Positions 24,910-37,438 of a DNA stretch of 64,000 nucleotides are shown here, one piece after another (positions within the stretch are counted from its first letter, which is position 1; each line of letters opens with the position of its first letter). This DNA is from Ridgeia piscesae (Eukaryota > Annelida > Polychaeta > Sabellida > Siboglinidae), in NCBI GenBank assembly GCA_025642075.2, contig JAODUO010000142.1:327501-391500 (forward strand), read 5' to 3'. Made by a program: the position numbers and the translations under genes. The notes beneath the pieces are model-generated. The model saw only the letters and a list, made by a program, of their open reading frames with translations. It had not been told where the DNA came from and searched no databases.

Positions 24910-27350
24910 CGTGGCTCTTCTGGTGTCTGGTGCCGGTGTGTTGTCTTATAGCGGTCTGCTGTTGTACGCACTGATCACGTCTCCTCTGTCACTGTTGGCG
25001 ACGTTACGTTATGACGGTCGACAAGACTTCCCTGCCTATTTACATGTAGCGTCCGGTGCACATAACCCAGCCACGCCTCCTCGTGACTCCGTCCTACTTC
25101 CACAAGCACAGGTCACATTGGCACAGTCCTATATCATCATCCGGTGACGGGAGTCCAGTGAGCGTCCACTTTTCAGTCACGTGTACCTGTAGTGCCCATG
25201 CAAAAAGCATACGGAAAATAGCTCTGACAATCAACGTCCCACTTGTTGACCCGGTCGCCGCAGACTAAGGCCACGGTAGGCAGATCCAATCAGCGATCGA
25301 TGTGAATGCTTGGAGGTGCCGGCTAGTTATCGTCACGCGCCGCCGACTTCACGTCCGATTGACCCATATATTGAACTTAGCATATAGTCGCTGCATGCTG
25401 GCATTATAATGAGTTTGTTGTAACTTTAAAAACACGAACGCTTATCAACAGTTTGCCTACCAACGAGAAGAGATGATAGGCAATGTTGTCGCTGCATGTC
25501 TAGAGAATGCATTATATAAATGAAATAACAGCGATAACGATCGTGAAGGTGAAAAGCTCACTATGTCAGTCTGTCATATTTAATCGTCCACAATAACTTG
25601 CGCTTGTAGAACCACGTGGGCTCGCCATAGGACTTCGTCACCGTGCCATTTATTGACAGTATCGGCGTCCTACATACTGACGCCTGTTGTGAGAAGGCCG
25701 GCTGTGCGCCGCTGAACGTGTAATGAATAGAATGCGGCTAGTCACCGTCTAGGCATCTACTACGAGACGAAGCCGTCACCCGCTGTCTACCACGTCGGTT
25801 CGATGCGGAAACACAATGTCGGAATAGCTATCATCAACAATACTAATTAGCCGTGCTCCTAGCTTAATATGGTGATAAACGGGTTGTGAAAAGGAGGTAG
25901 TTAAATGCGTGTATTAGACTACATAGTTAGGCCTAGCCCTTGTTGGTGTGGTGAAGACAGTGTAATACCCGACGGCAGTGTACCGCATCACCCTTCAAGG
26001 AAATAAAAACACCTATCGGTTGAATTCATATCACATCAGATCCTGCTATGTATTCCCATGTCTACTAAGCCAAAAATGAACAATCAATGACTTAAACATT
26101 CCACATGTTATGCTATGTCACTAAGGGGCTTCGCAAATGTAAAAATGTTAAATCCTAAAATTATTTGGGTAGGATCGGTGCCTCCCGCCCACCCATCGGC
26201 AAAAAAATGAAAAGTCAATAAATTGCAGTGACGTATAAACCTGTATATATGCCTTTAAGTGATGGATTTGTTAAATTAATTACAGGTGACAGTCTGGTTC
26301 CCAATTAATTATATTGAATATATTGGTTAGAAGAACATATTATACGTCAGTAAATGTCAACTAGTTTATCATATCAAAAAATAAACACCTGTTTAAGACA
26401 CAGCTGATAATGTATAAAAAGGGCAGAGTGTTCATATGTTGTGATCATCGAAGAGGACTAAACTCATTTTTTCTAATTTTTATTCCAAATGAACCCTTCA
26501 CATTTCAATTTTTTATTATTGAAATGTTTTATATTTATAAAATGTACATAAGTGGGGTGAATAATTTAGAATATCATAACTATTATGCAGTGTGATAAAG
26601 GTATAACAACTGATATATATTTTAGAGTAATATTTAGGAAACATTTACAGGAATTGGGCCGCCATTTTGAAATTCCAAATGGTTGACATACACTTGTATA
26701 TCATGCAGTTCAAGTAGCATAGCGATTGTGTAATAAGTGATAACAACATGAAACGTGGCGAATAATGTAGAATATTATGTACGGATCGATTTCCGATATT
26801 GGGTCATTTGAGATTAGCCTATAGTATGCCCGTATAGGCCGCCATTTTGTGTGTTGAAATTAACCCTGAAGTAACAGTCATAATCAGTGCCTATGACATC
26901 TATACCGTCATCTGAATGTCCAACCAATGTTACGTCATCTCACGATGCATTATTCTCTATATGGCGTGTCAGTTTCTTTTGAAATGTGGAATGTCGTGGC
27001 GTGGCGTGGCGTGGCGCAAAATATTTTAGGCCTGTTGTCAGCAAATGGTGCTGCCGCTTGCGGGGTCTAAAGGCACTCGCGAGTGAGTCTGCCACATAGA
27101 TAGTCTGCCAACAGACCATGACGTGGTGGCAGCAGTAAACACGTCGCTTCGGAACTTGGTTGCCAATGATTTAGGCGCAATTGAAGTTATCGTATTATTA
27201 CAACGTCATCAAATATCGCCCACCCGACCACGTTGTCTAGTCGCATACACAGAAAATCGGGTTTAAGAGTTTTAGCTGTTAACGACACAGTCCGCTGGAC
27301 CTCATCAGGGCGCGTATCTTAGGGGCCCCACACGGACTTAAATTACTCAC
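24910..27350. other. Upstream region of the Dispatched-like gene; otherwise non-coding
   Basis: The first few hundred bases probably hold the 5' untranslated region and promoter of the minus-strand gene; no TATA-like start is obvious. From about 25.4 to 27.3 kb the DNA is AT-rich with short open frames only. A small (GTGGC)n patch lies at about 26995-27016. Confidence 0.5.
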
Positions 27351-27530
27351 TCGATTCAAGATGTTCGTATGTTCAGTCGGTCTTTTCGGAAACGCTTGAT
27401 TCTGGTTCACATCGATTTCATTCACGGACAGTACATTAGATTTCACACACCAATCGTTGGTACGACATCCTCGTGCATGGCTCCAAACTAAATCACACCA
27501 AGACTCTGAATCAGTCGTACATAGCACCAT
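27351..27530 (-). CDS. Possible exon of an unidentified gene
   Basis: The open frame starts with ATG at 27530 and stays open for 60 codons to a consensus donor (CGA then GTGAGT at 27350-27345). It contains WCDLVWSHARGCRTNDWC and PKRPTEHTNILNR. An in-frame TAA lies six codons upstream of the ATG. Its phase does not fit the next Dispatched exon, so it is not an alternative first exon of that gene. No family is recognised. Confidence 0.2.
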
Positions 27531-30168
27531 CCTAGGAATCTCTACGGTTTAAATGTGTAAAACAACGGGTGAGAATTTGGAGAATTCGAATATGGGGTAA
27601 CATTTCCTTACTAACGTTAACTGTAAGCAATACCAAAGCCATCTTGGATCATGGGCGTCGTATCAACCCGGGCTGGACATTAATGCCGGGCAGCCTCGTA
27701 CCTGGACATACACGGCATCTATCAGGCATTATACCTGGCACCTACTGCCCCGAGGGCCGTAAACCATGTACGAGACAGTATATCTGTAATCGAAGTAGCC
27801 CTAGCGTGGCGTAGGCTTCAGATGGACATTATTTAATCATTGTGCAATTCTAAAGGTAGTTTCCCTAAATTATTTTGATATAGGGCCTAAATCTACAGCT
27901 AAATCCAACACCATTGGTTAAAAAACATTGATTAGGCAATCAGGTTGAAAGTCCCGAAAACGTCGCCAGTAAGGCTTAGAAATGGAGAATTAAAAACATA
28001 TTTTAAAATAATTACTTTCATGCTAAAGTACATACGTACAGCTTTTTGGAACAATCAATTTCATCATCCAAGCTATTTATGGTTTATTGCACCAACTCGT
28101 CAAACAGAGATGATATTTTCGCCATTTTATCCAATGTATCCTACGTTATCCACCACCTTGTCTTAATAAATATAATAATTGGATATACTTTAACAACATG
28201 TTTTTTAATGAAAACTGGGCCTAATGCAAGTTTATATCCTGGCTATGGATTACACAAAACTGATCAAGGTTCATATTATTATAAACCTGACACATTTTTC
28301 TAAGAAATGTGACCTTGTTTTGAAGTGGCATAAGAAATTGAAATATTGTGGCAGCATCATTAAGTAGTGTCATGTCAGTTGGTGCAACGTAGGCGGATCA
28401 GATGAAGACGGCAAAATCTGTTTTCATCGCACTGCACGGTTAGCCGCCGGGGGACATCGTTGGAGTCTGCCCGCTTCACACTCTTCATCAAGAAGAAGAA
28501 AACCATCAAAGTCAAAGCCCTGCTCCAACAGCAACCCACCTGTTCCTGCATATGCTGCGGGCCAATATCATGCTACAGAAAGCGACGAGTCACCCGGTAT
28601 TGTTTTGACACAATTTGTCTTCACTGTTATAAAGTATAAACAATGATCGTTTCTTTCTCGATTTTGCACTTCCTTATTGCCTGCTCGAATTTAGTTCTGG
28701 ATACGTTCATAACATTACAATTGTCGCCATGTCATGTTTACCCATCTTTTCCGATATACAGTAAGCATCACTGGTGCACAGTGAATCTCTTACACTCACT
28801 CGTTCCAACCTGGTACACCATTAGCATTATAGTTGTAAGCACCTTTGTAATTTGACCGAAGTGTATGACCAAACCCCTTTAATGTAAATGTAATCATTAT
28901 AGAATTGTAGAAGTCATCGAGATCATCATGGTGACTACAACGATGACAATTTGAATCAGTGCATCTGTCTCCCGGTGGACAATCATTTCATTCAATTCAA
29001 TGTTCCTGCTCTCTCTCTCTATATACGTCAGTATTCTGTGGGTGTAATCTGTCACAATATATGCCTTGCTTTATTTCATTAGTATCGAAAGTATCACTCA
29101 CGCATTCTGGAATCATTCCACCGTCTGTGCTGAACGATATCGTGTGGTGATCATAATAAATACATTAGTAAAGTATGGACATGTTTTATCGGAAAACCTT
29201 TGTATCAATGTTGCATATGATATGGGCTAGCCAAGATATGGTTCCCATGCAGAACTAACGTCTACATAGACAGTCTCTTAATCGCATATCGTCAGTGTAA
29301 ACTATAAGATATTCCCCAAAATAGACTTCTTGGAAATATCCGCATTCAAATCAACAACAGTATTTTCTTCGCATTCATAAGGTAAATAAACATTTACTAA
29401 ATAACACTCCGTTTTACCCTCCACCAAATTCGTATCCCGTATGGTCATACAAATGGTCAAGAATTGTATTGACCAAGGGACTGTTTCCATAAAAATTATA
29501 CACCACCGTATGGCCTACCAGTTAACAGGTACAAGATATATCCACAGGGCAGACACCGTAACCAACAAAGCAAAGCAATCGTGACATGTGTTTAGTATAT
29601 GGCAGTCTTATTTGTTTAGCATAAGCTCTTGCAGGCACAGCATATTACATTTAGTTAACAATTCACTTAAACATGCATAAAGCCTATAAATCCATTACAA
29701 TAAAAAATTCTTTTAATCCGTCGGCAAATGTAAATGAAGGAAAAATTAGCACATATTCTTGTAAATGCATTTAAATTTTTCTAAATTGTATTTAGGACAA
29801 AGAAACCGATGGTGCCATCTTCTATGTGGACACGAAGAGGATTAGCGGACATTAAAATAAATTGCCGCCAAATGTTATTTCCCCTATATTAACAACTGTC
29901 TTCTAGAGCAATAAGTGTGGTGTGCTGTTATGTGTTTTTGGGGGACAATTGAGGATTTCAAATATTTCTGTTTGGACTTCTCTGGCTTTCACGTACATCA
30001 TCTTTAGAGATAGTGGCCATCAGTACAACGTCATAATATCTCGAACATGTCTCACATAGTGCAGTAGTGCAGTAATGTTTATGATATTGGATAAATTGGT
30101 GGAGAGCGACGTACATCAGTTTACACGTCCTTCATCGTGATTACACGTACCCATGTTGTGTTGTCGTT
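27531..30168. other. Non-coding, no clear gene
   Basis: Only short open frames. A plus-strand frame at 28643 starts like a signal peptide (MIVSFSILHFLIACSN) and meets a GTAAGC donor at 28761, which could be a first exon, but its phase does not join cleanly to the Ig-like exon at 30.2 kb. A basic, Cys-containing frame near 28460-28640 is not identified. Confidence 0.4.
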
Positions 30169-30441
30169 GTGTATGATGAACAGACAGACAAACCTAGGAA
30201 TACCATTGGATTGACTGGCAGGAACCTGATCTTAACATGTGCTCCGACAAAGGCGACGGAAACACGTGTTGCATGGGGAAAATGGGAATCTACCGTGATT
30301 TCGCTTACCTCTTTACGAAGGAATTTCGTTCCAGATATGTATTCTCTTTCCAACAAGTCTGGAAGATTTGACCTGATTAGTAAACACCTTAACTACCCAC
30401 ACCATGGACGATACAGGTGCAAGTGTCTCAGAAACAAATGA
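30169..30441 (+). CDS. Candidate Ig-like (V-type) domain exon
   Basis: The frame shows an Ig fold pattern: GRNLILTCAP with the first Cys, RVAWGKW with the core Trp, a GRFDLISKHLN strand, then HHGRYRCKC with the second Cys and the Tyr-x-Cys motif. This is about 70 residues between the Cys pair, as in V-type domains. The frame is also open upstream to about 30110 and stops at 30439-30441. A GTGCAAGT just after the TAC of RYRC could be a donor. No neighbouring exon is certain, so it is either a partial gene or a remnant. Membrane receptors and secreted Ig proteins are the usual hosts of such exons. Confidence 0.45.
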   Translation: MYDEQTDKPRNTIGLTGRNLILTCAPTKATETRVAWGKWESTVISLTSLRRNFVPDMYSLSNKSGRFDLISKHLNYPHHGRYRCKCLRNK

Positions 30442-30848
30442 TCATTTGGATTTGCTCAAGTAATTATAATGAAACGTAAGACATTTACATTTTTTTCAAT
30501 ACTTATTACTTGCATTATATATTAGATGTCAATCACTGAATAGAAGGAAGAACGCTACCTATTAATTGTGCACGCGTAAGACTTGCTTATTAATGTTTTA
30601 ACTTGTTAGTCTTCGTGTAAAAAATAAAATAAAATTGAGCTTGCAATTTAACCATTACGACTTAAATAAAACAATCAGTTGGTTACAAAATCATTACAGA
30701 TAAGATCAGAGTAACTGGGAAGATTCTCAGCGATGCTTGTTTTTGGACATTCCCATTGTCACAGCAGCAAATGACGCAGCAAATTGGAGAACTTGGTCAT
30801 TCTACAGTGTGCTGCAGATGTCTGAGCTAGCTTCTCTGACTATATTAA

Positions 30849-31055
30849 TTGACGCTGAACCGAGTCTCCTATTTAGAGCAATATCCAATTCTTACATTGG
30901 ATGAAATCTGCGAAAAATTTACAGGAGGGAAACAATTCACGAAACTGGATTTGAGCCACGCCTATTCGCAACTTCCACCGGATGAGAAATCGAAAGAATA
31001 TGTTGCCGTACGCACACACACAAGTAGTTGTTTCGCACATCACGGAAGACAATAA
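30849..31055 (+). pseudogene. Ty3/gypsy reverse transcriptase fragment
   Basis: The frame contains YLEQYPILTLDEICEKFTGG and FTKLDLSHAYSQLPPDEKSK, the palm entry of a Ty3/gypsy reverse transcriptase, including the first catalytic Asp (LDLSHAY). It ends shortly after EYVAVRTHTS, before the YVDD box. No LTR is seen beside it. It is a short dead fragment. Confidence 0.88.
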
Positions 31056-31261
31056 TAATAATAACGTTGCTTTTTAGTACCAAGAAGAAAGCAATGCATG
31101 TACGTATGTTCTACTACTGCGTTATCTATGGGCACGGCTCGGGTGTAATCAACGACCCTATAACTTCGTGTTTTTTCGTGTGATACCATGCACTTCGTGA
31201 CTCAGTTGCTTAAATTTACCGGTCATTTATTGCAACAGCTTAATTGAAAACTTATCAGGTC

Positions 31262-31625
31262 ACCACTGGTAACTATGATTACTTCTCTGTTGCCAGTGAT
31301 TGGTTAAGCTACACAATGGTAGAAGGGCCAGAGCGAGTCAGTTGAGATTAGGAAGTCTGATCACGTGCAGAAGAACCTGTACAGTGATTACGGGGGAGGT
31401 TCGTTATGATGTGGGTTATTTACCCATCCACTCGTTTCATGTGAATCTTAGAAGACAGGAATATTAACTTTAAGTTGCACATTTTACTACCGATTTGTCT
31501 GTGCGCACTTGGTTTGTGGGCCGTGGTCGGGGGTGAGCTAGTAGCCATGTTTACTTCCTTGTCGCCAGTGGTTGATTGAGCCCCACAATGGCGGCAGGCA
31601 GAGAGAGCGTCGGTTAAATGTAGAA
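31262..31625. repeat. Diverged direct duplication upstream of the CD225 gene
   Basis: About 80 bp starting near 31268 recur near 31540 at roughly 70 percent identity. Both copies share TTACTTC, GCCAGTG, CACAATGG and GAGCG in the same order. The pair lies 0.1-0.5 kb before the CD225 start codon, so it may be duplicated promoter or 5' untranslated sequence. Confidence 0.5.
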
Positions 31626-31733
31626 CATGCGGTATCGCACGAACGGCTGTTTGGCACAACTAGTGTTATGCTTTCAGGGCCACTCAGCGGTAGAGTCTAC
31701 TCATTTGTCAACATAGACGGCTGAGAACGTACG

Positions 31734-34344
31734 ATGCTTCCACAAACGGACCACGTGTACGGGTACGATCAGCCTTCTGATCGACCGCCATCTTTCAACC
31801 AGGAATCTGGTCGAATGTCAACTAACGGTAGGTGTACAGATAATGACTGTGTCATTGTCTTAGTGTTTGCTTACTGTTTAGTTGTTAGTTTATGATGTGT
31901 AAGCTTCTGCTTCAAATTCACAAGAATTCTGAGTACAATTACGAAATGAAAATTATGTATGCATTACTATGGAAACAATCTGTATACAATTATTATGCAC
32001 GCAGAGTTGTATATGTGCTTCGGCAACTTGTAAAAATAGGAGTAGTTCCCTCTAGTTACTTCACTTTTTATAATTAGCACTGTTAGTAACTTACAAACAG
32101 TGATGTTATAAAAAATCCTCTTGTCTCTGGGGAATGTATCTAACGTTTATAAATAACAGTATAATAAATTATATACTTCCTTTGTTCAGTAGGAACCACT
32201 CTTTTTGCCTGGTTCCTCTTTCTTCAAGTGGCATGACAATGTGCTAAATATATATTCAGTAGTAGCTTTGCATGAACGGTATCCACGCCTGGTTAGTTAC
32301 GTTTCTGTATTACCACCGCTTTCTTGTCTAGACGTAGACGAAAGATGTAGCGTACTGTGCTAGACGGAACTCAACCCCAAGACACAACATAAAAATACGG
32401 TAAAACAAAGCAACACGAAAATCCCATCGAACAACCACCGGCGTACATCACCAGTACGTGGACACATAGAAATAGTGTCTTGTACGTAACACAAGTTCAC
32501 ATGTTCTTAGTTCTTAGTAGGTGTTGCTCCAAACAGCCGAAACGCAGGAGTTGTCCTTCTCTAGAATTAGTGAGTCCACTACAGGTTACACATTTACCCC
32601 CTGTGTGGGATCTTTTACTTCCCCTGGCATAGACACCAGACAGAAGGGACCACCGGCTATTAGTGTCTCTTCCGAAAGACACAGGCAAATGTGGGGTACA
32701 ACGAAATTGCCTAAGTTTCGAAACGGCGGTAGGTGGGATTGAACCACCGTCCCCTCGATTGACAGTTCGGCGCTTTACCGCGCGGCCACCGCTCCCCACG
32801 AACGTACAATGTAGCTCGCACCAGGTAAAGGGGACACACTGGTCAAGAAAAAAGGGACGGCGAGGGGAATTTCGCTATAACCAACAGAAATACGATAAAC
32901 CATGTTGTAATGTCAACGAAGACAGCGGACCTGCCAGTTCTAGATCACCGCTTCTATCTAAATATGTCTCAGCCCGGCCAGATGAATGTGGCCCTATGCT
33001 GCCGGCAAACGGTGATCTTAGGTGGCCTCTATTCGTTTAGTGCGCCTAGCTTCATTCAGAGCTGCCCTCAACAAATTATATTGCATCCCATGGGCACAAT
33101 ACGATTTTGAGCGACACATAGCGAAACCACACATAACTGGCCTCCACCTCGTTGTCCGTAAGCGCAAAGTCAACATTACTGCAGTACGCAAACACTTTGA
33201 AAATATAACTTACCAGCATAAAAGTTCCCATATTCTAGATGAGGTTTTGTTGGGTGTAAACCTGGTAAACGTCCATCGTTGTGGCAGGTACAGGTCTACG
33301 CCCGTATGCGGAGAATAACACACAGTTCTGTCGTGTTGTTACCAACGTCACAATACGACTGTCCTATGTTCACATTTAGGACCGCTGACGGAGACGCGCC
33401 CGTCCACGCAGGACCCGGTATCTGTTGTACCGATTCAGCCACCGGCGCCATCACAGCAGCTGCCCGCCTCCACCCAGCGTCTTCGTGTGGCAATAGTGGT
33501 AGAACAGGCTTCTTTGGAGAATCCTCCCCCCGACTATTTCTGCGCTGCCATGATGGTCAAGTGGTTATGTTCCCCATACTGCATTGGGAGAGTAGCTCTT
33601 CGACGGTTAGTCCTTTGTATGTGATTCTATTATGATATGATGTGATGTGATGTGATGTGATGTGATGTGATGTGATGTGATGTGATGTGATGTGATGTGA
33701 TGTGATGTGATGTGATGTGATGTGATGTGATATGATCTATTATTAATTACCATTTAGGCCTACATTTTTATGTTTCCATTTCTCCTATCTCCATGTCACC
33801 CGTGACTTCAATGGCCACTACACGTCGTGCACTTTGTTTGTAGTTCGAACGTAATTTCCGTGGCTTTCAAACCGTTCAAATTATATTACTTCATTAATGT
33901 TTACTACTTTCTGTTGATTGCCTGGACGTATGATTTTATATTTATTCAAATCTCGGAGCGTCAACAAGGTATAGGATAATGTGTCCTACTCCTAGTGGGA
34001 TGTGTGCAAAGAAGCAGGGAATATTTGGGAAACTCAATTCAATTGTGTTTTTTGGAGCCTCAGATGGATGTTTCGGTTTCGGTTAGAGAGATTTTGGAGC
34101 TTGTGGAAACAGATGAAACTCTCTTTCTATACAAAACAGTGAATGGTGGACGAGTATCTAGCACAACCATTTTGTTTTTGTTCTCAGATCGATGGAGTGT
34201 CGTATTGCTGCATCGCTCGGTGACCGAAGACTGGCAGAGTTCAAATCAAGGCAGACACGTGACACCGTCGCGATTGGATTTGTTGTCGGTTTAATAATAT
34301 ACATAGCTGTTGTGGGCATAATAGTTTATATAAATAGTAGATAA
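31734..34344 (+). CDS. CD225/dispanin family membrane protein
   Basis: Three exons: 31734-31827, 33380-33605 and 34188-34344 (TAA at 34342-34344). Every border is GT-AG and the phases (1, then 2) fit, giving 158 residues. The N-terminal half is Pro/Gln-rich and disordered (MLPQTDHVYGYDQPSDRPPS, PIQPPAPSQQLP). The CD225 domain begins at NPPPDYFCAAMMVKW, continues LCSPYCIGRVALRRS with the Cys residues typical of palmitoylated members, then the loop ECRIAASLGDRRLAEFKSRQ, and ends in a TM segment rich in Ile and Val (GLIIYIAVVGIIVY). The family includes IFITM, PRRT and SynDIG proteins, small two-helix proteins that shape membrane or vesicle fusion. Which branch this belongs to is not clear. An in-frame TGA at 31722-31724 precedes the ATG, and position -3 is A. 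Intron 1 carries a SINE and intron 2 a pentanucleotide repeat. Confidence 0.88.
32510..32795 (-). mobile_element. tRNA-derived SINE
   Basis: On the minus strand, 32795 downward begins GGGAGCGGTGGCCGCGCGGT, a box-A-like head, followed by box B GGTTCAATCCC near 32733. The anticodon position reads GTC, suggesting an Asp-like tRNA ancestor, but the anticodon stem no longer pairs. The body continues past TTTCGGAAGAGAC and GGGAAGTAAAAGATCCC, as in tRNA-derived SINEs of invertebrates. It sits antisense in intron 1 of the CD225 gene. The 100-codon open frame over it is not a protein gene. Confidence 0.85.
33632..33736. repeat. (GATGT)n pentanucleotide microsatellite
   Basis: About 19 near-perfect GATGT units in intron 2 of the CD225 gene, starting roughly 30 bases after the exon-2 donor. 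Confidence 0.97.
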
Positions 34345-35565
34345 TACGCAGCACGTACAAATAACGTACGTAACGGGCCTGTTTCCTGGTGGAGCACCGC
34401 TGACTTCTGATGCAACCAGGAGTGGCAAGGGTTGACCGTCTATACTCGCGGAACTTGTCAAGATCCTCTAACGTGTTGCCCAAGCGTCAAACTCCTTGTT
34501 CACATTACCCGCCTCTTCCCCGACGATCGACGCGATCTGCTCGGCCACAACTGAATAGGGCCTGCAAGTGGGTCACGACACATGGCGTGACTCCGCGCGA
34601 CTGGAGCTTATTGGGGACTAAGCGAGACTAATTCGGGACTGGACACAAGAATAATATTCTAACGATGGATGACAGTTGTAGCTAACGACTGATGAATACT
34701 AGGAAAATCATTTCATAAATATCTTGTGTTATACGTTTCTTATCTTAAATGTCCGATTTAATATTGAGTTTATCACACTAGATCATAGACACAGATAATC
34801 GACACGATGCTAGGCTGTGTGTGTCTTTTACGGGATTTGCGTTTTACATTTTTGTACGTTGTGGTTTCGATAAGCACTTATATCTGACAAGTTGTCTAAA
34901 TGCACAGAATCATATCACATGTACACGTTTGGCCCAAACAGGTTGTACTGCGCGAAAACTGGCACTCTTCATTATCAGTCAAGATCGCCAAACACAAGTA
35001 CTTGCCGCTATTGCCATGGCAACCACCATAATAATGGGTTAAAATTCATGATTTCCGTGATCATTGTCACCGGCAAAATGTTCCACTACTTCTGCTGGTA
35101 ATAATCCTTCGGACAATATAACTGAAATACGCTATTTCGGGACAGTTCAATTATTACGACCAAAACAAAACAAAGTCCTATATGTTAACATGGAGTATAT
35201 GGACCTCCTGCCCCCAACTGCCCCCAGCCTCGTTTTCGCGCGCGAGACTTGCACGCCCTATAGTGTAATGTGGCGCCATAGGCGTGTGCAGTCATGCGTG
35301 ACGCTTTCGGGCTAATCCGTTTGTAGTCAAACATGACGCGAGCATGGTCAAGTTGGAGTGCTAACCACTGTAATACATCTACCAACAAATGTCCGTGTCT
35401 TTCTATTTTCGGAACCTAACTGTTTAAAAGCTCTACTGACCTACTTCGCCGGGACGTAATTATGGTATAAATAATGGTACAGTCTGTGTCTATTGTTTAC
35501 GATGACATGTAAGCATCCATGAATCTACTTCGTGGAGATAAGTACGGTTGAAATAAAATTGAATA

Positions 35566-35767
<202 letters not shown>

Positions 35768-36222
35768 TATGTAATAGTACACACTGAGCCTTTGCATCGA
35801 CCAAAGGCCTACAAAGACAACTGTCATAGTAGTTCGGAGATGCGTTGTGTGACTCAAACGGACGCAGATATAGTACACATAGATGAGAGACATGAGTTGA
35901 CAACATCATGTAGCAACACAACTATGTCCGAGAAAGGATCAGATCGGGTTTTTATACAATATTACCGGGTCGGTTGAGAGAAGTGTCTTAAACGTGTTTA
36001 ATGTACAAGCACTGCATTCGTTTGTGAAGGTTAAACAATAGTATACGCTGGACACAATAATGGACATGGTGGTCAATTACTATGGGCAGAAATATGCGGA
36101 GTGTTCGTATGGGTATAAATATATACTTCACGAGCGGGTCTCTAATCCTTTGAAATTCAGGCGTACCATGTCTGGTTAATAAAACCGCGCCCTCACGCGT
36201 TTTGAATCTGAAGTGGCCCCCC

Positions 36223-36226
<4 letters not shown>

Positions 36227-36270
<44 letters not shown>
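36227..36270. repeat. (TA)n microsatellite
   Basis: Pure TA run of about 44 bp. Confidence 0.97.
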
Positions 36271-36272
<2 letters not shown>

Positions 36273-37040
36273 TAATAACAATAATGACTTCGTTTGCGCC
36301 AATATCATCGAAGATCAAGCTCAGTGGCGCGACAAAACCAAGGGATTAAGCAAACTCGTAATCGTAAAACAATGCGTGGGTCGTCAATGGGTGGATGGAT
36401 GAAGCTAGGAGGCTAAGGAGGATAGGCACCATTAAAGAGATAGGTTTTTAGACGTTGGCGGAATGAAACTATATTACCTTCTGATTTAACACTGGCAGGA
36501 AGCGAATTCTACACCGTTGGTGCCGCAACCGAGAAAGCTCAATCTACAAGTCTTGAAGTTGTGAACGTCGTCGCGATCATATTTCAATAGCAATTCCCAA
36601 TACCCGTCTTGTCTTCCGATATGAGTAAGGGCCGACAGCGAAAATTTAAACATCGCCGCAATTTTCTTTAACAATACCCCGCAATTGTTACCCTCCCTCG
36701 CCATTCCGATTTCGCGTCGTGAAGACGCTCTGGCTCAATCCACACAATTTCAAGTGAATGTCTCCTCCATATAGAATGCACTGTCTTGTGTATTCATGAA
36801 CATGGCCGACCCTCCAGACAACTTCTCAAGACCCGCCCCTGTAACCTGTGTGTATAACAGATATTAAGTATTCTGGCTCCAACTATAAAGTATTCTGGCT
36901 CCTATGGTCGGGAGGAGAGTAAACTCCATTCACTGTTGAAGCACTGGGAAATCACATCTCCCCGTTCCCGAAATGGGTTGGAAGTTCGGTGGCCATCCTT
37001 ACCATCCCTTACTATATCTTCCCATCCCTTACCATCAATA

Positions 37041-37438
37041 CGTGTGTGCGTGTGTCGTGTGTGCGTGTGTGCGTGTGTGCGTGTGTGCGTGTGTGCGTGT
37101 GTGCGTGTGTGCGTGTGTGCGTGTGTGCGTGTGTGCGTGCGTGTGTGCGCGTTTGCGCGTGTGCGCGTGTGCGCGTGTGTCCGTGTGTGCGTGTGTGCGT
37201 GTGTGCGTGTGTGCGTGTGTGCGTGTGTGCGTGTGTGCGTGTGTGCGTGTGTGCGAGTGTGCGAGTGTTTGTGTGCGTGTGTGCGTGTGTGCGCGTGTGC
37301 GCGTGTGCGCGTGTGCGCGTGTGCGCGTGTGCGCGTGTGCGCGTGTGCGCGGTGCGCGCGTGCGCGTGCGCGCGTGCGAGGTGCGCGCGTGCGTGTGTGC
37401 GCGTGTGCGTGTGTGCGTGTGTGCGTGTGTGTGTGTGT
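37041..37438. repeat. GTGTGC-rich simple repeat
   Basis: About 400 bp built from GTGTGC, GCGTGT and GCGC units that change gradually along the tract (GTGTGCGT early, GTGCGC later). It is open in all frames on both strands, giving frames of up to 211 codons that are not genes. Confidence 0.98.

Noticed and set aside
27569..27814. Plus frame with PGTYCPEG, like a GCC2/GCC3 Cys motif
   Set aside because: It is a single short match without the repeated Cys spacing of that domain.
28643..28855. Plus frame starting like a signal peptide
   Set aside because: The hydrophobic start and a GTAAGC donor are suggestive, but its phase does not join to the Ig-like exon in a clear way and no homology is seen.
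32720..32795. A functional tRNA-Asp gene
   Set aside because: Boxes A and B are present, but the anticodon stem does not pair and the tRNA part continues into a SINE body, so it is a SINE head.
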